Origin: Blastococcus aurantiacus
Lineage (GTDB): Bacteria > Actinomycetota > Actinomycetes > Mycobacteriales > Geodermatophilaceae
Direction: 5' to 3'
Length of the DNA stretch: 64,000 nt
Assembly: GCF_900102425.1 (NCBI RefSeq)
Contig: NZ_FNBT01000009.1
Location: forward strand, 1-64,000
The translations under genes and the position numbers were made by a program. Shown piece after piece: positions 25,191 to 33,175 of this stretch (position 1 is the stretch's first letter; every line of letters starts with the position of its first letter). A model generated the notes under the pieces. That model worked only from the letters and a program-made list of their open reading frames with translations. It did no database searches and was not told the DNA's origin.

Positions 25191-26674
25191 CGGAGCTCCT
25201 TGATCTCGGCGGCCGGCGCGGGCGCGGGTGAGGGCACGGGCGCGGGCACCGAGACGGGAGCGGGCACCACCTGCAGGTCGGCGTGGTGCCCGCGGCCGAC
25301 GGCGAGGGCGACCAGGGCAGCCGTGACGGCGAGGCAGACGATGAGCAGCCATCCCCGCTCCGCACCCGCGAGCTCCCCTCCCCGGCCGGCGACCGCGGCC
25401 AGCAGCACGGCGACCCCGAGCGTCGCGCCGATCTGGCGGGCCGCGCCGAAGGTGGCCGTCCCGGTGGCCAGCGCCGCCGGCGGCAGCGATGACGACGCCG
25501 CCGCCGACAGGTTGGTGAGCGTGAGCCCCACGCCGATCCCGGTGAGGATCTGGCCGGGCAGGAACTCGGTGGCGAAGGCGGGTTCGGTGCCAACCTGGAG
25601 GAACCAGACGAGGGTGCCGAGCGCGAACAGGGTCATGCCCGTCGCGGCGACCGGCCCGCACCCCACCCGGGCGCCGAGCCGTCCGGCGGGCACGGCGGTG
25701 AGTGCAGCCAGCGCCGGGCCGGGGATCAGCGCGAATCCGGCCTGCGTCGGGGTGAAGCCCCAGCCACCGGTGAGCCACAGGACGTTGCCCAGCAGCATGC
25801 CCGCGAAGCCGGCCATGAAGATCGCCATCGCCAGGCTGGCCAGCGTGAAGGACCGCACCCGGAACAGCGCGAGCGGCAGGACCGGCACGGTGCCGCGCGG
25901 GGCGCGGGCCGCCCGCAGGCCCACCAACGCCCCTGCCACGACGGCGCCGGCGAAGGCGCCCAGCACCACGCCGCTGTCCCAGCCGCGGTCCGGGGCGGCG
26001 ACCAGCCCGTAGGCCAGCAGGCCGACGGCGAGGACCAGCAGCACCGTGCCCAGGAAGTCCGGACGCCGGGTCTCGGACTCGTCGCGCGACTCGGGGAGCA
26101 CCCGCAGGCCGACGACCAGGGCCGCGATGCCGACCGGGATGTTGACCAGGAAGATCCAGCGCCACGAGATCTCCACCAGCAGCCCGCCGATGGGCGGCCC
26201 GAGGGCGGCGGCCACGCCCCCGACCATCGACCACACCGCGATCGCCTGCGACCGGCGCGCCGGGGGGAACGCGGCCAGCAGCAGCGCCAGGGACGTCGCC
26301 GTCACCATGGCACCACCGGTCGCCTGCACCACCCGGAAGGCGATCAGGCTGCCCACGTCCCAGGCGAGCGCACAGCCCAGCGAGCCGGCGAGGAAGGTGG
26401 CCAGGCCGGCGAGGAAGACCAGCCGCCGGCCGATCCGGTCGGCCATCCGGCCGGCCGGTGCCAGCAGCGCGGCGAAGACGATCGTGTAGCCGTTCAGCAC
26501 CCAGGAGAGGGCGACGGTCGAGGCGTCGAACTCGGCGCTGAGCGTCGGGAACGCGATGTTGACGATCAGCAGGTCCAGCGCGGACAGGAAGACCGCCGCC
26601 GAGACGACGAGCAGCACCAGTCCCGGGCTGCGGGCGGGACTCGCCATCGGGACCGGATCCGTCGTCGCGCTCAT
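25187..26674 (-). CDS. MFS drug transporter, DHA2 (EmrB/QacA) family
   Basis: The 495-residue protein has about 14 predicted helices. Motifs: LDLLIVNIAFPTLSAEFDAS in helix 1, GRMADRIGRRLVFLAGL (motif A) and SWRWIFLVNIPVGIAALVVG in the middle. It would export drugs or toxic compounds by proton antiport. ATG 26674 lies 18 nt from one of two identical 6-5-6 palindromes. Divergent HxlR regulator at 26761 is the likely controller. Confidence 0.92.
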   Translation of the reverse strand: MSATTDPVPMASPARSPGLVLLVVSAAVFLSALDLLIVNIAFPTLSAEFDASTVALSWVLNGYTIVFAALLAPAGRMADRIGRRLVFLAGLATFLAGSLGCALAWDVGSLIAFRVVQATGGAMVTATSLALLLAAFPPARRSQAIAVWSMVGGVAAALGPPIGGLLVEISWRWIFLVNIPVGIAALVVGLRVLPESRDESETRRPDFLGTVLLVLAVGLLAYGLVAAPDRGWDSGVVLGAFAGAVVAGALVGLRAARAPRGTVPVLPLALFRVRSFTLASLAMAIFMAGFAGMLLGNVLWLTGGWGFTPTQAGFALIPGPALAALTAVPAGRLGARVGCGPVAATGMTLFALGTLVWFLQVGTEPAFATEFLPGQILTGIGVGLTLTNLSAAASSSLPPAALATGTATFGAARQIGATLGVAVLLAAVAGRGGELAGAERGWLLIVCLAVTAALVALAVGRGHHADLQVVPAPVSVPAPVPSPAPAPAAEIKELR

Positions 26675-26692
26675 GGCACCCCGCCTCGTCCT

Positions 26693-26711
26693 CGGTTCGT
26701 GCCTCGAACCG
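26693..26711. promoter_or_regulatory. HxlR operator 1
   Basis: CGGTTCG-TGCCT-CGAACCG is a perfect 7-5-7 palindrome 18 nt upstream of the MFS gene. The same half-site occurs in operator 2, 42 bp away centre to centre (four helical turns). Confidence 0.7.
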
Positions 26712-26735
26712 ACTGAGCCGGACCGTACACGAGTT

Positions 26736-26752
26736 GGTTCGGTATGCGAACC
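26736..26752. promoter_or_regulatory. HxlR operator 2
   Basis: GGTTCG-GTATG-CGAACC is a 6-5-6 palindrome 8 nt upstream of the hxlR start. With operator 1 it suggests autoregulation and control of the divergent MFS gene. Confidence 0.7.
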
Positions 26753-26760
26753 TTGACGGC

Positions 26761-27216
26761 ATGACGGACCGACTCGACGAGCTGCCGGGCCGGCGCTGCT
26801 CCATCGCGGGCGCGCTGGACGTGGTGGGCGACCGCTGGGCGCTGCTCGTCGTGCGCGAGGTGTCGCTCGGCGCGCACCGGTTCAGCGAGATCCTGCGCGG
26901 CACCGGCGCACCCCGGGAACAGCTGACCGCGCGGCTCAACGCGCTGGTCGACGCCGGGGTGCTCGAGCGTCGGCAGTACAGCGCCAGCCCGCCCCGCTCC
27001 GACTACCACCTGACGAAGGCCGGGCGGGACCTGCTGCCGGTGCTGCAGGCGCTCATGCAGTGGGGCGACCGCTACGTCGCCGACGAGCCGCCGGTCGAGT
27101 TCCACCACTCCGGCCACCGCATCACGGCGTCGTGGGTGTGCGACGTCTGCGGCGAGAAGGTGGGCCGGGGCATCGAGCGGCACGTCCGCGACCGGCACGA
27201 GCCCGCTCCCGCCTGA
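26761..27216 (+). CDS. HxlR family transcriptional regulator with C-terminal zinc-ribbon-like motif
   Basis: The 151-residue winged-helix protein has the HxlR start CSIAGALDVVGDRWALLVVRE, a recognition region FSEILRGTGAPREQLTARLN, and wing YSASPPRSDYHLTKAG. The C-terminus adds WVCDVCGEKVGRGIERHVRDRH, a CxxC...HxxxxH pattern suggesting metal or redox sensing. ATG 26761 is chosen; an upstream ATG at 26734 would start within the operator. Divergent from the MFS-thioesterase operon. Confidence 0.9.
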   Translation: MTDRLDELPGRRCSIAGALDVVGDRWALLVVREVSLGAHRFSEILRGTGAPREQLTARLNALVDAGVLERRQYSASPPRSDYHLTKAGRDLLPVLQALMQWGDRYVADEPPVEFHHSGHRITASWVCDVCGEKVGRGIERHVRDRHEPAPA

Positions 27217-27225
27217 CGTCGTCCC

Positions 27226-27283
27226 CAACTGCGGGGAAACAGGGCTCAGCCAGCGGCCGAGAAGTCCAACTTCCCCGCAGTTG
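27226..27283. terminator. Long-loop inverted repeat between convergent genes
   Basis: CAACTGCGGGGAA (27226-27238) and TTCCCCGCAGTTG (27271-27283) are exact 13-bp complements with a 32-nt spacer. Position between convergent HxlR and SDR genes fits a terminator or a chromosomal palindromic repeat. Confidence 0.5.
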
Positions 27284-27290
27284 CGGCCGT

Positions 27291-28220
27291 TCAGGCGGGC
27301 GGCACGACCAGCGGCACCCCGGTCTCGCGCTCGGAGACCTCCCACAGGACGTCGATCTGCTTCTGCAGGTCGTAGCGGCGCAGGATCGGCCGGCGCACCG
27401 GTGGCCCGTGCGAGCCGAACCGAGGCGCGTACAGCTCGCCGCCGACCGCTGCGGGATCGGTGGCCGCCCGCAGCTGCGGCCGGGCGCCCTCGAGCGGCGT
27501 CATGCCCGAGCGCGCCGTCATCGCGTGCGCCGCCGCACCCACCCAGCCGCCACCGCCCTCGCGCACCGTGCGCGCCTGCAGGTCGGTGTTCGACAGCCCC
27601 GGGTGCGCGATGAGCGACGCCGCCGCGAGCCCGGCCTTCGCGAAGTGCTGCTGCAGCCCGAGCCCGAAGTGGTAGTTGGCCATCTTGGCGCGGGCGTAGG
27701 AGCCCCACGCCCGGTACTTCGTGCGCATGTGTGGATCGGCCGGATCCAGGGGGCCGCCCATGAACCGGGCCGTGCTGGTCACGGTGACCACCCGGGCCGC
27801 CGGGGCGCGCAGCAGGGCCGGGAGCAGGTGCGCGGTGAGCGCCCAGTGCCCCAGGTGGTCGACACCGAGCTGCATCTCGAAGCCGTCGGCCGTGGTCCGC
27901 TGCGGCATCGCCATCACCCCGGCGTTGTTCACGAGCAGGTCGATCCGCTCGTGCGCGGCCAGCACGGCCTCCGCCGCGGCCCGGACCACCGAGAGGTCGC
28001 CGAGGTCCAGCGGCACGACCTCGAGCGAGGCGGCCGCGTAGCGCTCGCGGATCCGCGCCGTCGCCGACGCCGTCTTCTCCGGGTCGCGGGCGGCGACGAC
28101 GGCATGCGCACCGGCGACGGCGAGCGCGAGCGCCGTCTGGTAGCCCAACCCGCCGTTCGCGCCGGTCACCACGGCGGTACGACCGCTCAGGTCGGGGATG
28201 TCCTTCTCGGTCCAGGCCAC
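27291..28220 (-). CDS. Short-chain dehydrogenase/reductase
   Basis: The 309-residue protein has the SDR cofactor motif TGANGGLG near residue 20, the NNAGVM motif, catalytic S in VVTVTSTA and YARAK. It resembles the retinol dehydrogenase/oxidoreductase SDR subgroup common in actinobacteria. Arginine in AARDPEK after the second strand favours NADP(H). Start 28220 (MAWTEKD). The substrate is unknown. Confidence 0.87.
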   Translation of the reverse strand: MAWTEKDIPDLSGRTAVVTGANGGLGYQTALALAVAGAHAVVAARDPEKTASATARIRERYAAASLEVVPLDLGDLSVVRAAAEAVLAAHERIDLLVNNAGVMAMPQRTTADGFEMQLGVDHLGHWALTAHLLPALLRAPAARVVTVTSTARFMGGPLDPADPHMRTKYRAWGSYARAKMANYHFGLGLQQHFAKAGLAAASLIAHPGLSNTDLQARTVREGGGGWVGAAAHAMTARSGMTPLEGARPQLRAATDPAAVGGELYAPRFGSHGPPVRRPILRRYDLQKQIDVLWEVSERETGVPLVVPPA

Positions 28221-28239
28221 GGGCCGATCCTCGCGCAGC

Positions 28240-28785
28240 TCAGGCGGTCGCGCGCAGCTCGACCGCCGTCAGCAGCTCCCAGCGGACGGCGGTGCTCCCG
28301 TGGCGGATGACCCGCCAATACCGGGCGAAGGCCGCGCGGCTGGCGTCGTCGGTGGCCCTCACCCGAGTCTCCGAGGAGAGCTCCGTGCCGCCGCGGGCGG
28401 GGGTGAGCCGGAAGTCCATCGCGACCTTCACCCAGCCCGGCCCGTCCCAGTCGCGCAGCGTCGCGGCGTCGAGCTCCGGCGCGGGCCCACCGCCGGTCAG
28501 GCGCCAGGGCTGGAGCAGGCCGCCGAACACCACCGAGGACGGCGGCCGCGCCTCCAGCAGCGGGACGGGGAGGGCCTCGAGGAACGGCCGGTCGCGCAGC
28601 TGCCCCAGCCCCCGCCCGGAGAGCGCCACCGGGAGGAAGCGGGCGGCCGACAGCGCCAGCGTGAGCGGGAGTCCCGAGAACCGCACACCGTGCAGCGCGT
28701 CCCAGACGGCTGCGGGCTCCGCCGCGATCCAGCGGACCTGCCGCGTGACGTGGTCCGGACGCGGGACGACGTCGTCGAGCTCCAT
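28240..28785 (-). CDS. SRPBCC-like hypothetical protein
   Basis: The 181-residue protein lacks signal peptide or membrane helices. Segments such as WIAAEPAAVWDALHGVRF near the N-terminus and VAMDFRLTPARGGTELSSETRV near residue 125 look like the START/SRPBCC fold (ligand-binding helix-grip). Function is not recognised. It begins one base inside the stop codon of the beta-lactamase-like gene (TGATG), so both are probably one operon. Confidence 0.65.
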   Translation of the reverse strand: MELDDVVPRPDHVTRQVRWIAAEPAAVWDALHGVRFSGLPLTLALSAARFLPVALSGRGLGQLRDRPFLEALPVPLLEARPPSSVVFGGLLQPWRLTGGGPAPELDAATLRDWDGPGWVKVAMDFRLTPARGGTELSSETRVRATDDASRAAFARYWRVIRHGSTAVRWELLTAVELRATA

Positions 28786-29921
28786 CAGGCCAGCGCGGCG
28801 TAGACGGCCCGCACGTAGGCCTCGCTGCGCGGCGAGCCGAGGATCCCGCTGCCCATCCGGTTCATCATGTAGGTGATGGTCAGCCGCCGGTCGAGGTCCA
28901 TCACCGCCAGCGAGCCGCCCCAGCCGCCCCAGAAGAAGGTCCGACCCTCCGGCACGTAGGGCACGATCGGCGAGCCGAGGCAGTAGCCCGTCCCGAACCG
29001 GAACGGCACGCCCAGCACCAGGTCCACGCCGTCGGACTGCTGCGCGAACACCTCCTCCACCGTCTCCGGCGAGAGCAGTCGCACGCCGCCGGCCTCACCG
29101 CCGAGGCTCAGGGTGCGCAGCACGCGCATGACCCCGCGGGCGTTGGAGTGGCCGTTGAGCGCGCCCAGGTCGGCGGCCCGCCACTCCGGGGAGTTCGCCG
29201 CGGTTGCCGAGGCGCGCGGGCCGGTGAAGGTCTTCACGGCGACCGAGTCCGGATCCGGCGGCGCCGCGCCGGTCTCCGGCGGGGGCGGGGCGACGACGGG
29301 GGCGATGCGGGAGACCTCGGACTCCCGTGCTCCGATCTGGAAGTCCGCCCCCAGGGGGCCTGCGATCCGGTCCGCGACGAACTTCTTGAACGTGGTGTTG
29401 GTGATCCGGCGGATGACCTCGCCGACCAGGTGGCCCTGGTTGTTGGCGTGGTAGCCCGAGGCCGTGCCGGGCTCCCACCACGGGGCCTGCTGGGCCAGCC
29501 GCTCGGTCGCGGAGTCCCAGTCGTACATGTCCCGGATCGAGAAGGGCTGCTCCCAGCCCGAAACGCCTGAGGTGTGCGACAGCAGGTGCCGCACCCGCAC
29601 GTCCTTCTTCCCCTTGGCGGCGAACTCGGGCCAGTAGTCAGCGACCGGCGCGTCGAGGTCGAGCTCGCCGCTCTCGACGAGCATCAGCGCGGCCAGCGCC
29701 AGCACGCATTTCGTCGTCGACCAGACGTTGACGATCGTGTGCTCCGACCAGGGCTTCGTGCGCTCGGCGTCGCGGTGCCCGCCCCAGAGGTCGACGACGG
29801 TCTCCCCGTCCAGGTCGACGGCGACGGAGGCGCCGAGCTCCTCCCCGGCGTCGAGCTGGTGGGCCATCGCCTCCCGCACGCCGGCGAACCGTTCGCTGCA
29901 CGAGCCGTGGACCTCGGCCAT
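28785..29921 (-). CDS. Serine hydrolase, beta-lactamase/EstB family
   Basis: The 378-residue cytoplasmic protein has the class C beta-lactamase fold motifs SxxK (NVWSTTKCVLALA) and YxN (GYHANNQGH), without signal peptide. Such proteins are esterases or D-aminopeptidases more often than true beta-lactamases. ATG 29921 has GGAGGG at 6 nt. A following SRPBCC-like gene overlaps by one nucleotide. Confidence 0.88.
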   Translation of the reverse strand: MAEVHGSCSERFAGVREAMAHQLDAGEELGASVAVDLDGETVVDLWGGHRDAERTKPWSEHTIVNVWSTTKCVLALAALMLVESGELDLDAPVADYWPEFAAKGKKDVRVRHLLSHTSGVSGWEQPFSIRDMYDWDSATERLAQQAPWWEPGTASGYHANNQGHLVGEVIRRITNTTFKKFVADRIAGPLGADFQIGARESEVSRIAPVVAPPPPETGAAPPDPDSVAVKTFTGPRASATAANSPEWRAADLGALNGHSNARGVMRVLRTLSLGGEAGGVRLLSPETVEEVFAQQSDGVDLVLGVPFRFGTGYCLGSPIVPYVPEGRTFFWGGWGGSLAVMDLDRRLTITYMMNRMGSGILGSPRSEAYVRAVYAALA

Positions 29922-30079
29922 GTCCGCCCTCCGTCCCGGAGCGGCACCGTTGCCACACCGTCCCGGGATGACATCACGAGCACACCGGAGCGACAACGCG
30001 GGCAGCGTGTCGGGTCCGTTCCGGGCGGTCACGCAGCGCGGAGACGCCGCTCACACTTCACCCGTCCGGGTGCCTGTGA

Positions 30080-30106
30080 GTTTCCTGTGACTGTCGTGAT
30101 GGGTAG
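30080..30106 (+). promoter_or_regulatory. SigF/SigB-type general stress promoter
   Basis: GTTT (30080-30083) and GGGTAG (30101-30106) are separated by 17 nt, matching the actinobacterial SigF/SigB consensus GTTT-N15-17-GGGTA. Transcription would start near 30113, just before the ATG at 30116, giving an almost leaderless mRNA. Confidence 0.55.
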
Positions 30107-30115
30107 TGGCTGCGC

Positions 30116-30628
30116 ATGTCCAACTCTGCTTCACAGGCACATTCGCACGATGGCGATCGCCGGCACGACCGCCGGGCGAACCCGATGGGTGCCTACGTCG
30201 CCACCGCCGGTGTCGTCGTCTTCCTGATCAGCGTCTTCCTCGACTGGGTCTCCACCCAGGACGACACGGTGACCGGCAGCGGTTACGAGACCGACACCGT
30301 GATCCCGTACCTCGCCTACTTCGGCATCGGTCTCGCCGCTGCCCTGCTCTACACGCTCAACCGGGCACGCGGGCGCCAGCACCGTGGCCTGTCCCTCGTC
30401 ACCATGGCTGCCGGCGTCGCCGCGACCCTCGTGGCGCTCAGCTACGTCATCGACGCCCCCGGTGCGCTCGAGCGCGGCGGCGACTACTCCTCCGAGATCG
30501 GCTCCTACATCGGCCTGATCGGCGGTCTCGTCTGGGCCGTCGGCGCCTTCCTGCTGGCCAAGGAGCCCGAGGGTGACGACGACTGGCACGACGCCCACCG
30601 CGTCGACGCCGGACGCACCGCTCACTGA
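30116..30628 (+). CDS. Small membrane protein with four predicted helices
   Basis: The 170-residue protein has a hydrophilic, histidine-rich N-terminus (SQAHSHDGDRRHDRR), then helices at about 26-44, 67-82, 95-112 and 130-148, and an acidic C-tail (EPEGDDDWHDAHRVD). The function is not recognised. The upstream SigF-like promoter suggests stress induction. Confidence 0.7.
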   Translation: MSNSASQAHSHDGDRRHDRRANPMGAYVATAGVVVFLISVFLDWVSTQDDTVTGSGYETDTVIPYLAYFGIGLAAALLYTLNRARGRQHRGLSLVTMAAGVAATLVALSYVIDAPGALERGGDYSSEIGSYIGLIGGLVWAVGAFLLAKEPEGDDDWHDAHRVDAGRTAH

Positions 30629-30675
30629 TCCGGCCGCCCACGGGCCTCGTGGGCACCAAGCACGGAACGACCTCG

Positions 30676-30705
30676 CTGGAGGGCTGACCACGGTCAGCCC
30701 TCCAG
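30676..30705. terminator. Hairpin terminator
   Basis: CTGGAGGGCTGACC and GGTCAGCCCTCCAG form a perfect 14-bp stem with a 2-nt loop, 48 nt after the membrane protein gene. A smaller stem GCCCAC/GTGGGC lies just before it. Confidence 0.75.
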
Positions 30706-30760
30706 TGGCGTGTCAGGGTCCGCCCGCGCGGGTCCGGCCGCGTTGTGCCAGCGTGCGGGC

Positions 30761-31171
30761 ATGATCCCCACTCCGGACGGCGGCCGGCGCGGCCTCCAGA
30801 TCGTCCTCGGCACCCTGTCGCTGATTCCCTTCGCCTCCGGGGCGGCGGGGGTCCTGGTGGGGCCGCGCGCCCTTCCCGGCGTCGACGGGCCCGTGCCCAC
30901 GGACGTCGACAGCGAGTACCGCTACACGCACGCGATGTGGTTCACCGCGGCGCCGACCCTCTGGCGCGCGCTTCCCCGCATCGAGGAGGAGGCGGCCGCC
31001 GTGCGGGCCGTCTCCGCCGCCGTCTTCCTCGGCGGTCTGGCCCGGCTCGTCTCCTGGCGGGCCACGGGCCGCCCGCACCCGGTGCTGGTGGGCGCCACGG
31101 CGCTCGAGCTGGTGGGCATCCCGGTCCTGCTGGCCTGGCAGCGGCGGGTGGCCCGGCTGGCCAGTCGGTGA
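30761..31171 (+). CDS. DUF4345 domain membrane protein
   Basis: The 136-residue protein has three to four helices and the DUF4345 pattern: LQIVLGTLSLIPFASGA, then VDSEYRYTHAMWFTAAPTLW, and AAVFLGGLARLVSW. The function of DUF4345 is unknown. ATG 30761 is used. The next gene starts within its stop codon (GTGA). Confidence 0.75.
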   Translation: MIPTPDGGRRGLQIVLGTLSLIPFASGAAGVLVGPRALPGVDGPVPTDVDSEYRYTHAMWFTAAPTLWRALPRIEEEAAAVRAVSAAVFLGGLARLVSWRATGRPHPVLVGATALELVGIPVLLAWQRRVARLASR

Positions 31172-31674
31172 CCGGCTTCCTAGCCCGGCTCTTCGGGCGG
31201 GGCACAGAGGAGATCCCGCAGATCCCCGGCATGGTGTCCGGACGGCCGCAGCCGCACGTCCCGGCGCCGGAGCCCACCCCGCGGGCGGACGACCCCGGAC
31301 CGGACCTGCACCGGGCGATGTACCGCTCGGTGCACGACGACGCATGGCTCTTCGACATCCCCGACGGCGACTTCGTCGACTGGGAGGGCGAGGCGCCTCC
31401 GGGCGGGCCGTTCGACCCGGCGGACTGCTCCGCGGTGCTGCTGCGCTGGTTCGACGCCGGCCTGATCGAGCTGCACCAGGACCGCGATCCGCCGAAGGAC
31501 GCACCGGCCACCGACCTCGACTACGCCGCCGCCGAGCTGCCGCGCATCCCGGCGGAGGACGCCCGCGCCCTGCTCGCCGCGCCGGAGCGCTGGACCGACG
31601 CGACGCCCGACGGCTTCGCCGTCCCCGTGCCCACCGAGCGCGGGAGGAGCACCCCGGCCGACCGCTGGCCGTGA
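31168..31674 (+). CDS. Hypothetical protein
   Basis: The 168-residue, acidic, soluble protein has no recognised domain. It begins VTGFLARLFGRGTEEIPQIP, then a proline-rich linker, then a folded segment with MYRSVHDDAWLFDIPDGDFVDW and AVLLRWFDAGLIELHQDRD. Its GTG start overlaps the DUF4345 stop by 4 nt, indicating coupled translation. Confidence 0.6.
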   Translation: MTGFLARLFGRGTEEIPQIPGMVSGRPQPHVPAPEPTPRADDPGPDLHRAMYRSVHDDAWLFDIPDGDFVDWEGEAPPGGPFDPADCSAVLLRWFDAGLIELHQDRDPPKDAPATDLDYAAAELPRIPAEDARALLAAPERWTDATPDGFAVPVPTERGRSTPADRWP

Positions 31675-31691
31675 TCCCGGCCGGGGCCGGC

Positions 31692-32186
31692 TCACGGCAC
31701 CGCCGTGCGCTCCACGGCCGCGAGCATCGCGGTGAGACCGGCCCGGTCGGCACCGGGGACGTCGGCGAGCAGGCGGTCGAGGGTGGCCACGTGGTCGGTG
31801 ACCGCCTCGTCGACCAGCGCCCGTCCGGCCCCGGTCAGCTCCACGACGCCGTACCGGCCGTCGGCCGGATCGGGCCGGCGGACGACGAGACCGCGCTCCT
31901 CCAGGCGTTGCAGGCGGTTCGTCGTGGCCGCGGGCGACAGCACGAGGGCGCGCGCCAGCTCGCCGGGCGAGAGCCGGTAGGGCGCCGACGAGCGGCGGAG
32001 CGACGCCAGCACGTCGAACTCCCCGCGGTTCAGGCCGTGCCGGCCCAGCGTCGCCTCGATCGCCCGCGACGCGGCCAGGTGCGCCCGGGTGAGCCGCGCG
32101 AAGACGGCCATGGACGACGGGTCGACGTCGGGCCGCTCACGTCGCCACTGCCGCACCATCTCGTCCACCGCGTCCGCCTCCGCCAC
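31692..32186 (-). CDS. MarR family transcriptional regulator
   Basis: The 164-residue winged-helix protein has the MarR layout: GLNRGEFDVLASLRRS, LSPGELARALVLSPAATTNR (recognition helix), ERGLVVRRPDPADGRYGVVELT (wing). I start at GTG 32186, because earlier codons run into the promoter and a palindromic operator. Divergent from a SnoaL-like/SRPBCC pair that it probably controls. Confidence 0.88.
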   Translation of the reverse strand: MAEADAVDEMVRQWRRERPDVDPSSMAVFARLTRAHLAASRAIEATLGRHGLNRGEFDVLASLRRSSAPYRLSPGELARALVLSPAATTNRLQRLEERGLVVRRPDPADGRYGVVELTGAGRALVDEAVTDHVATLDRLLADVPGADRAGLTAMLAAVERTAVP

Positions 32187-32195
32187 GGGAACAGT

Positions 32196-32238
32196 TTGAC
32201 ATCGAAATGACTCCGGGTGCATCATTTCGACGTCGAAA
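32196..32238. promoter_or_regulatory. Divergent promoter with MarR operator
   Basis: A rightward promoter can be read as TTGACA (32196-32201), 18-nt spacer, CATCAT (32220-32225). The perfect palindrome TTTCGACGTCGAAA (32225-32238) follows at the transcription start, and a related sequence TTTGACATCGAAA overlaps the -35 box. MarR binding would block transcription of the 32286 operon and of itself. Confidence 0.55.
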
Positions 32239-32285
32239 CGACAGCGGGCGGCGATCCGTCCGCACAGGCACCCCTGGAGGACGAC

Positions 32286-32693
32286 ATGGCTTCACCCTTG
32301 ACGCGGTGGTACGACGCCCTGGCCGCCGGCGACCTCGCCTCCGCCGCGGAGAACCTGACCGAGGACACCGTGCTGCACGTCCCCGGCCGGAGCACGAACA
32401 CCGGCACCTACACCGGTCGCGACGCCGTCCTCGGCTTCGTCGGCCACGCCGCCGAGGTCACCGGGGGCACCCTGCAGCTGACCGTGCACCGCGTGCTGGA
32501 CGACGGCGAGTGGGGCGTCGCCCTCGCCACCTACCGCGCCACCCGCCCCGACCGCGACCGGCCGCTGGAGAACAACCTCGCCCACGTGGCCCGGCTCAGG
32601 GACGGCCGGATCGCGGAGTCCTGGCTGCACAGCCGGGACCAGTACGAGGTGGACGAGTTCTGGGGCGAGCCCGCCGAGGAGGTGGCGCGGTGA
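32286..32693 (+). CDS. SnoaL-like / nuclear transport factor 2 fold protein
   Basis: The 135-residue protein has the SnoaL-like pattern: MASPLTRWYDALAAGDLASA, LTEDTVLHVPGRSTNTGTYT, GRIAESWLHSRDQYEVDEFW. These small barrels act as cyclases, isomerases or ligand-binding proteins. ATG 32286 follows GGAGGAC. The next gene starts in its stop codon. Confidence 0.82.
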   Translation: MASPLTRWYDALAAGDLASAAENLTEDTVLHVPGRSTNTGTYTGRDAVLGFVGHAAEVTGGTLQLTVHRVLDDGEWGVALATYRATRPDRDRPLENNLAHVARLRDGRIAESWLHSRDQYEVDEFWGEPAEEVAR

Positions 32694-33175
32694 ACGTCGA
32701 GCGCCGGCACCTGCCCTGGTCCGCGGAGGATGCCGCCGCCCTCGTCCTCGACTGGTCGAGGGACGCCGAGTGGCGGGCCGCGGTGGTGCGGATGGACGTC
32801 GAACCGCCCGGCCGGGCGCGGATCGGTCAGCGGATCACCGAGGAGCTGCACTTCGGTGGCCGAACCTTCGTCACGCCGACGACCATCACTGCGGCGGACG
32901 AGCGGTCGGGCTCCTTCGCCGGAGGCAACGCGAACGCCGTCGTCGAGGGGCGCCGGACCGTCGTCCCGGATGCCGGGGGCGGCTGCACCGTCGTCCTGGA
33001 GGTCGGTGTCCGGATGACCGGGCTGCTCGCCGTCCTGAATCCGGTACTGGCCGGCGGTTACCGGCGCCGGCTGGCAGCGGAGGCCGACGCCCTGGTCGCG
33101 CTGGCGGTGGCGCGTTCGGCGGTCCAGCCGACCAGCTCCACCGCCCGTTCGGCGGATCCGACCAGCCGGGCGTAG
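32690..33175 (+). CDS. SRPBCC family protein
   Basis: The 161-residue protein resembles polyketide cyclase/START-like proteins (RHLPWSAEDAAALVLDWSRD, RIGQRITEELHFGGRTFVTP, GGCTVVLEVGVRMTGLLAVL). GTG 32690 overlaps the SnoaL gene by 4 nt. The last 39 codons overlap the 3' end of the convergent ABC transporter gene by 118 nt, and this tail is rich in S, T, A and R. Confidence 0.75.
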   Translation: MNVERRHLPWSAEDAAALVLDWSRDAEWRAAVVRMDVEPPGRARIGQRITEELHFGGRTFVTPTTITAADERSGSFAGGNANAVVEGRRTVVPDAGGGCTVVLEVGVRMTGLLAVLNPVLAGGYRRRLAAEADALVALAVARSAVQPTSSTARSADPTSRA

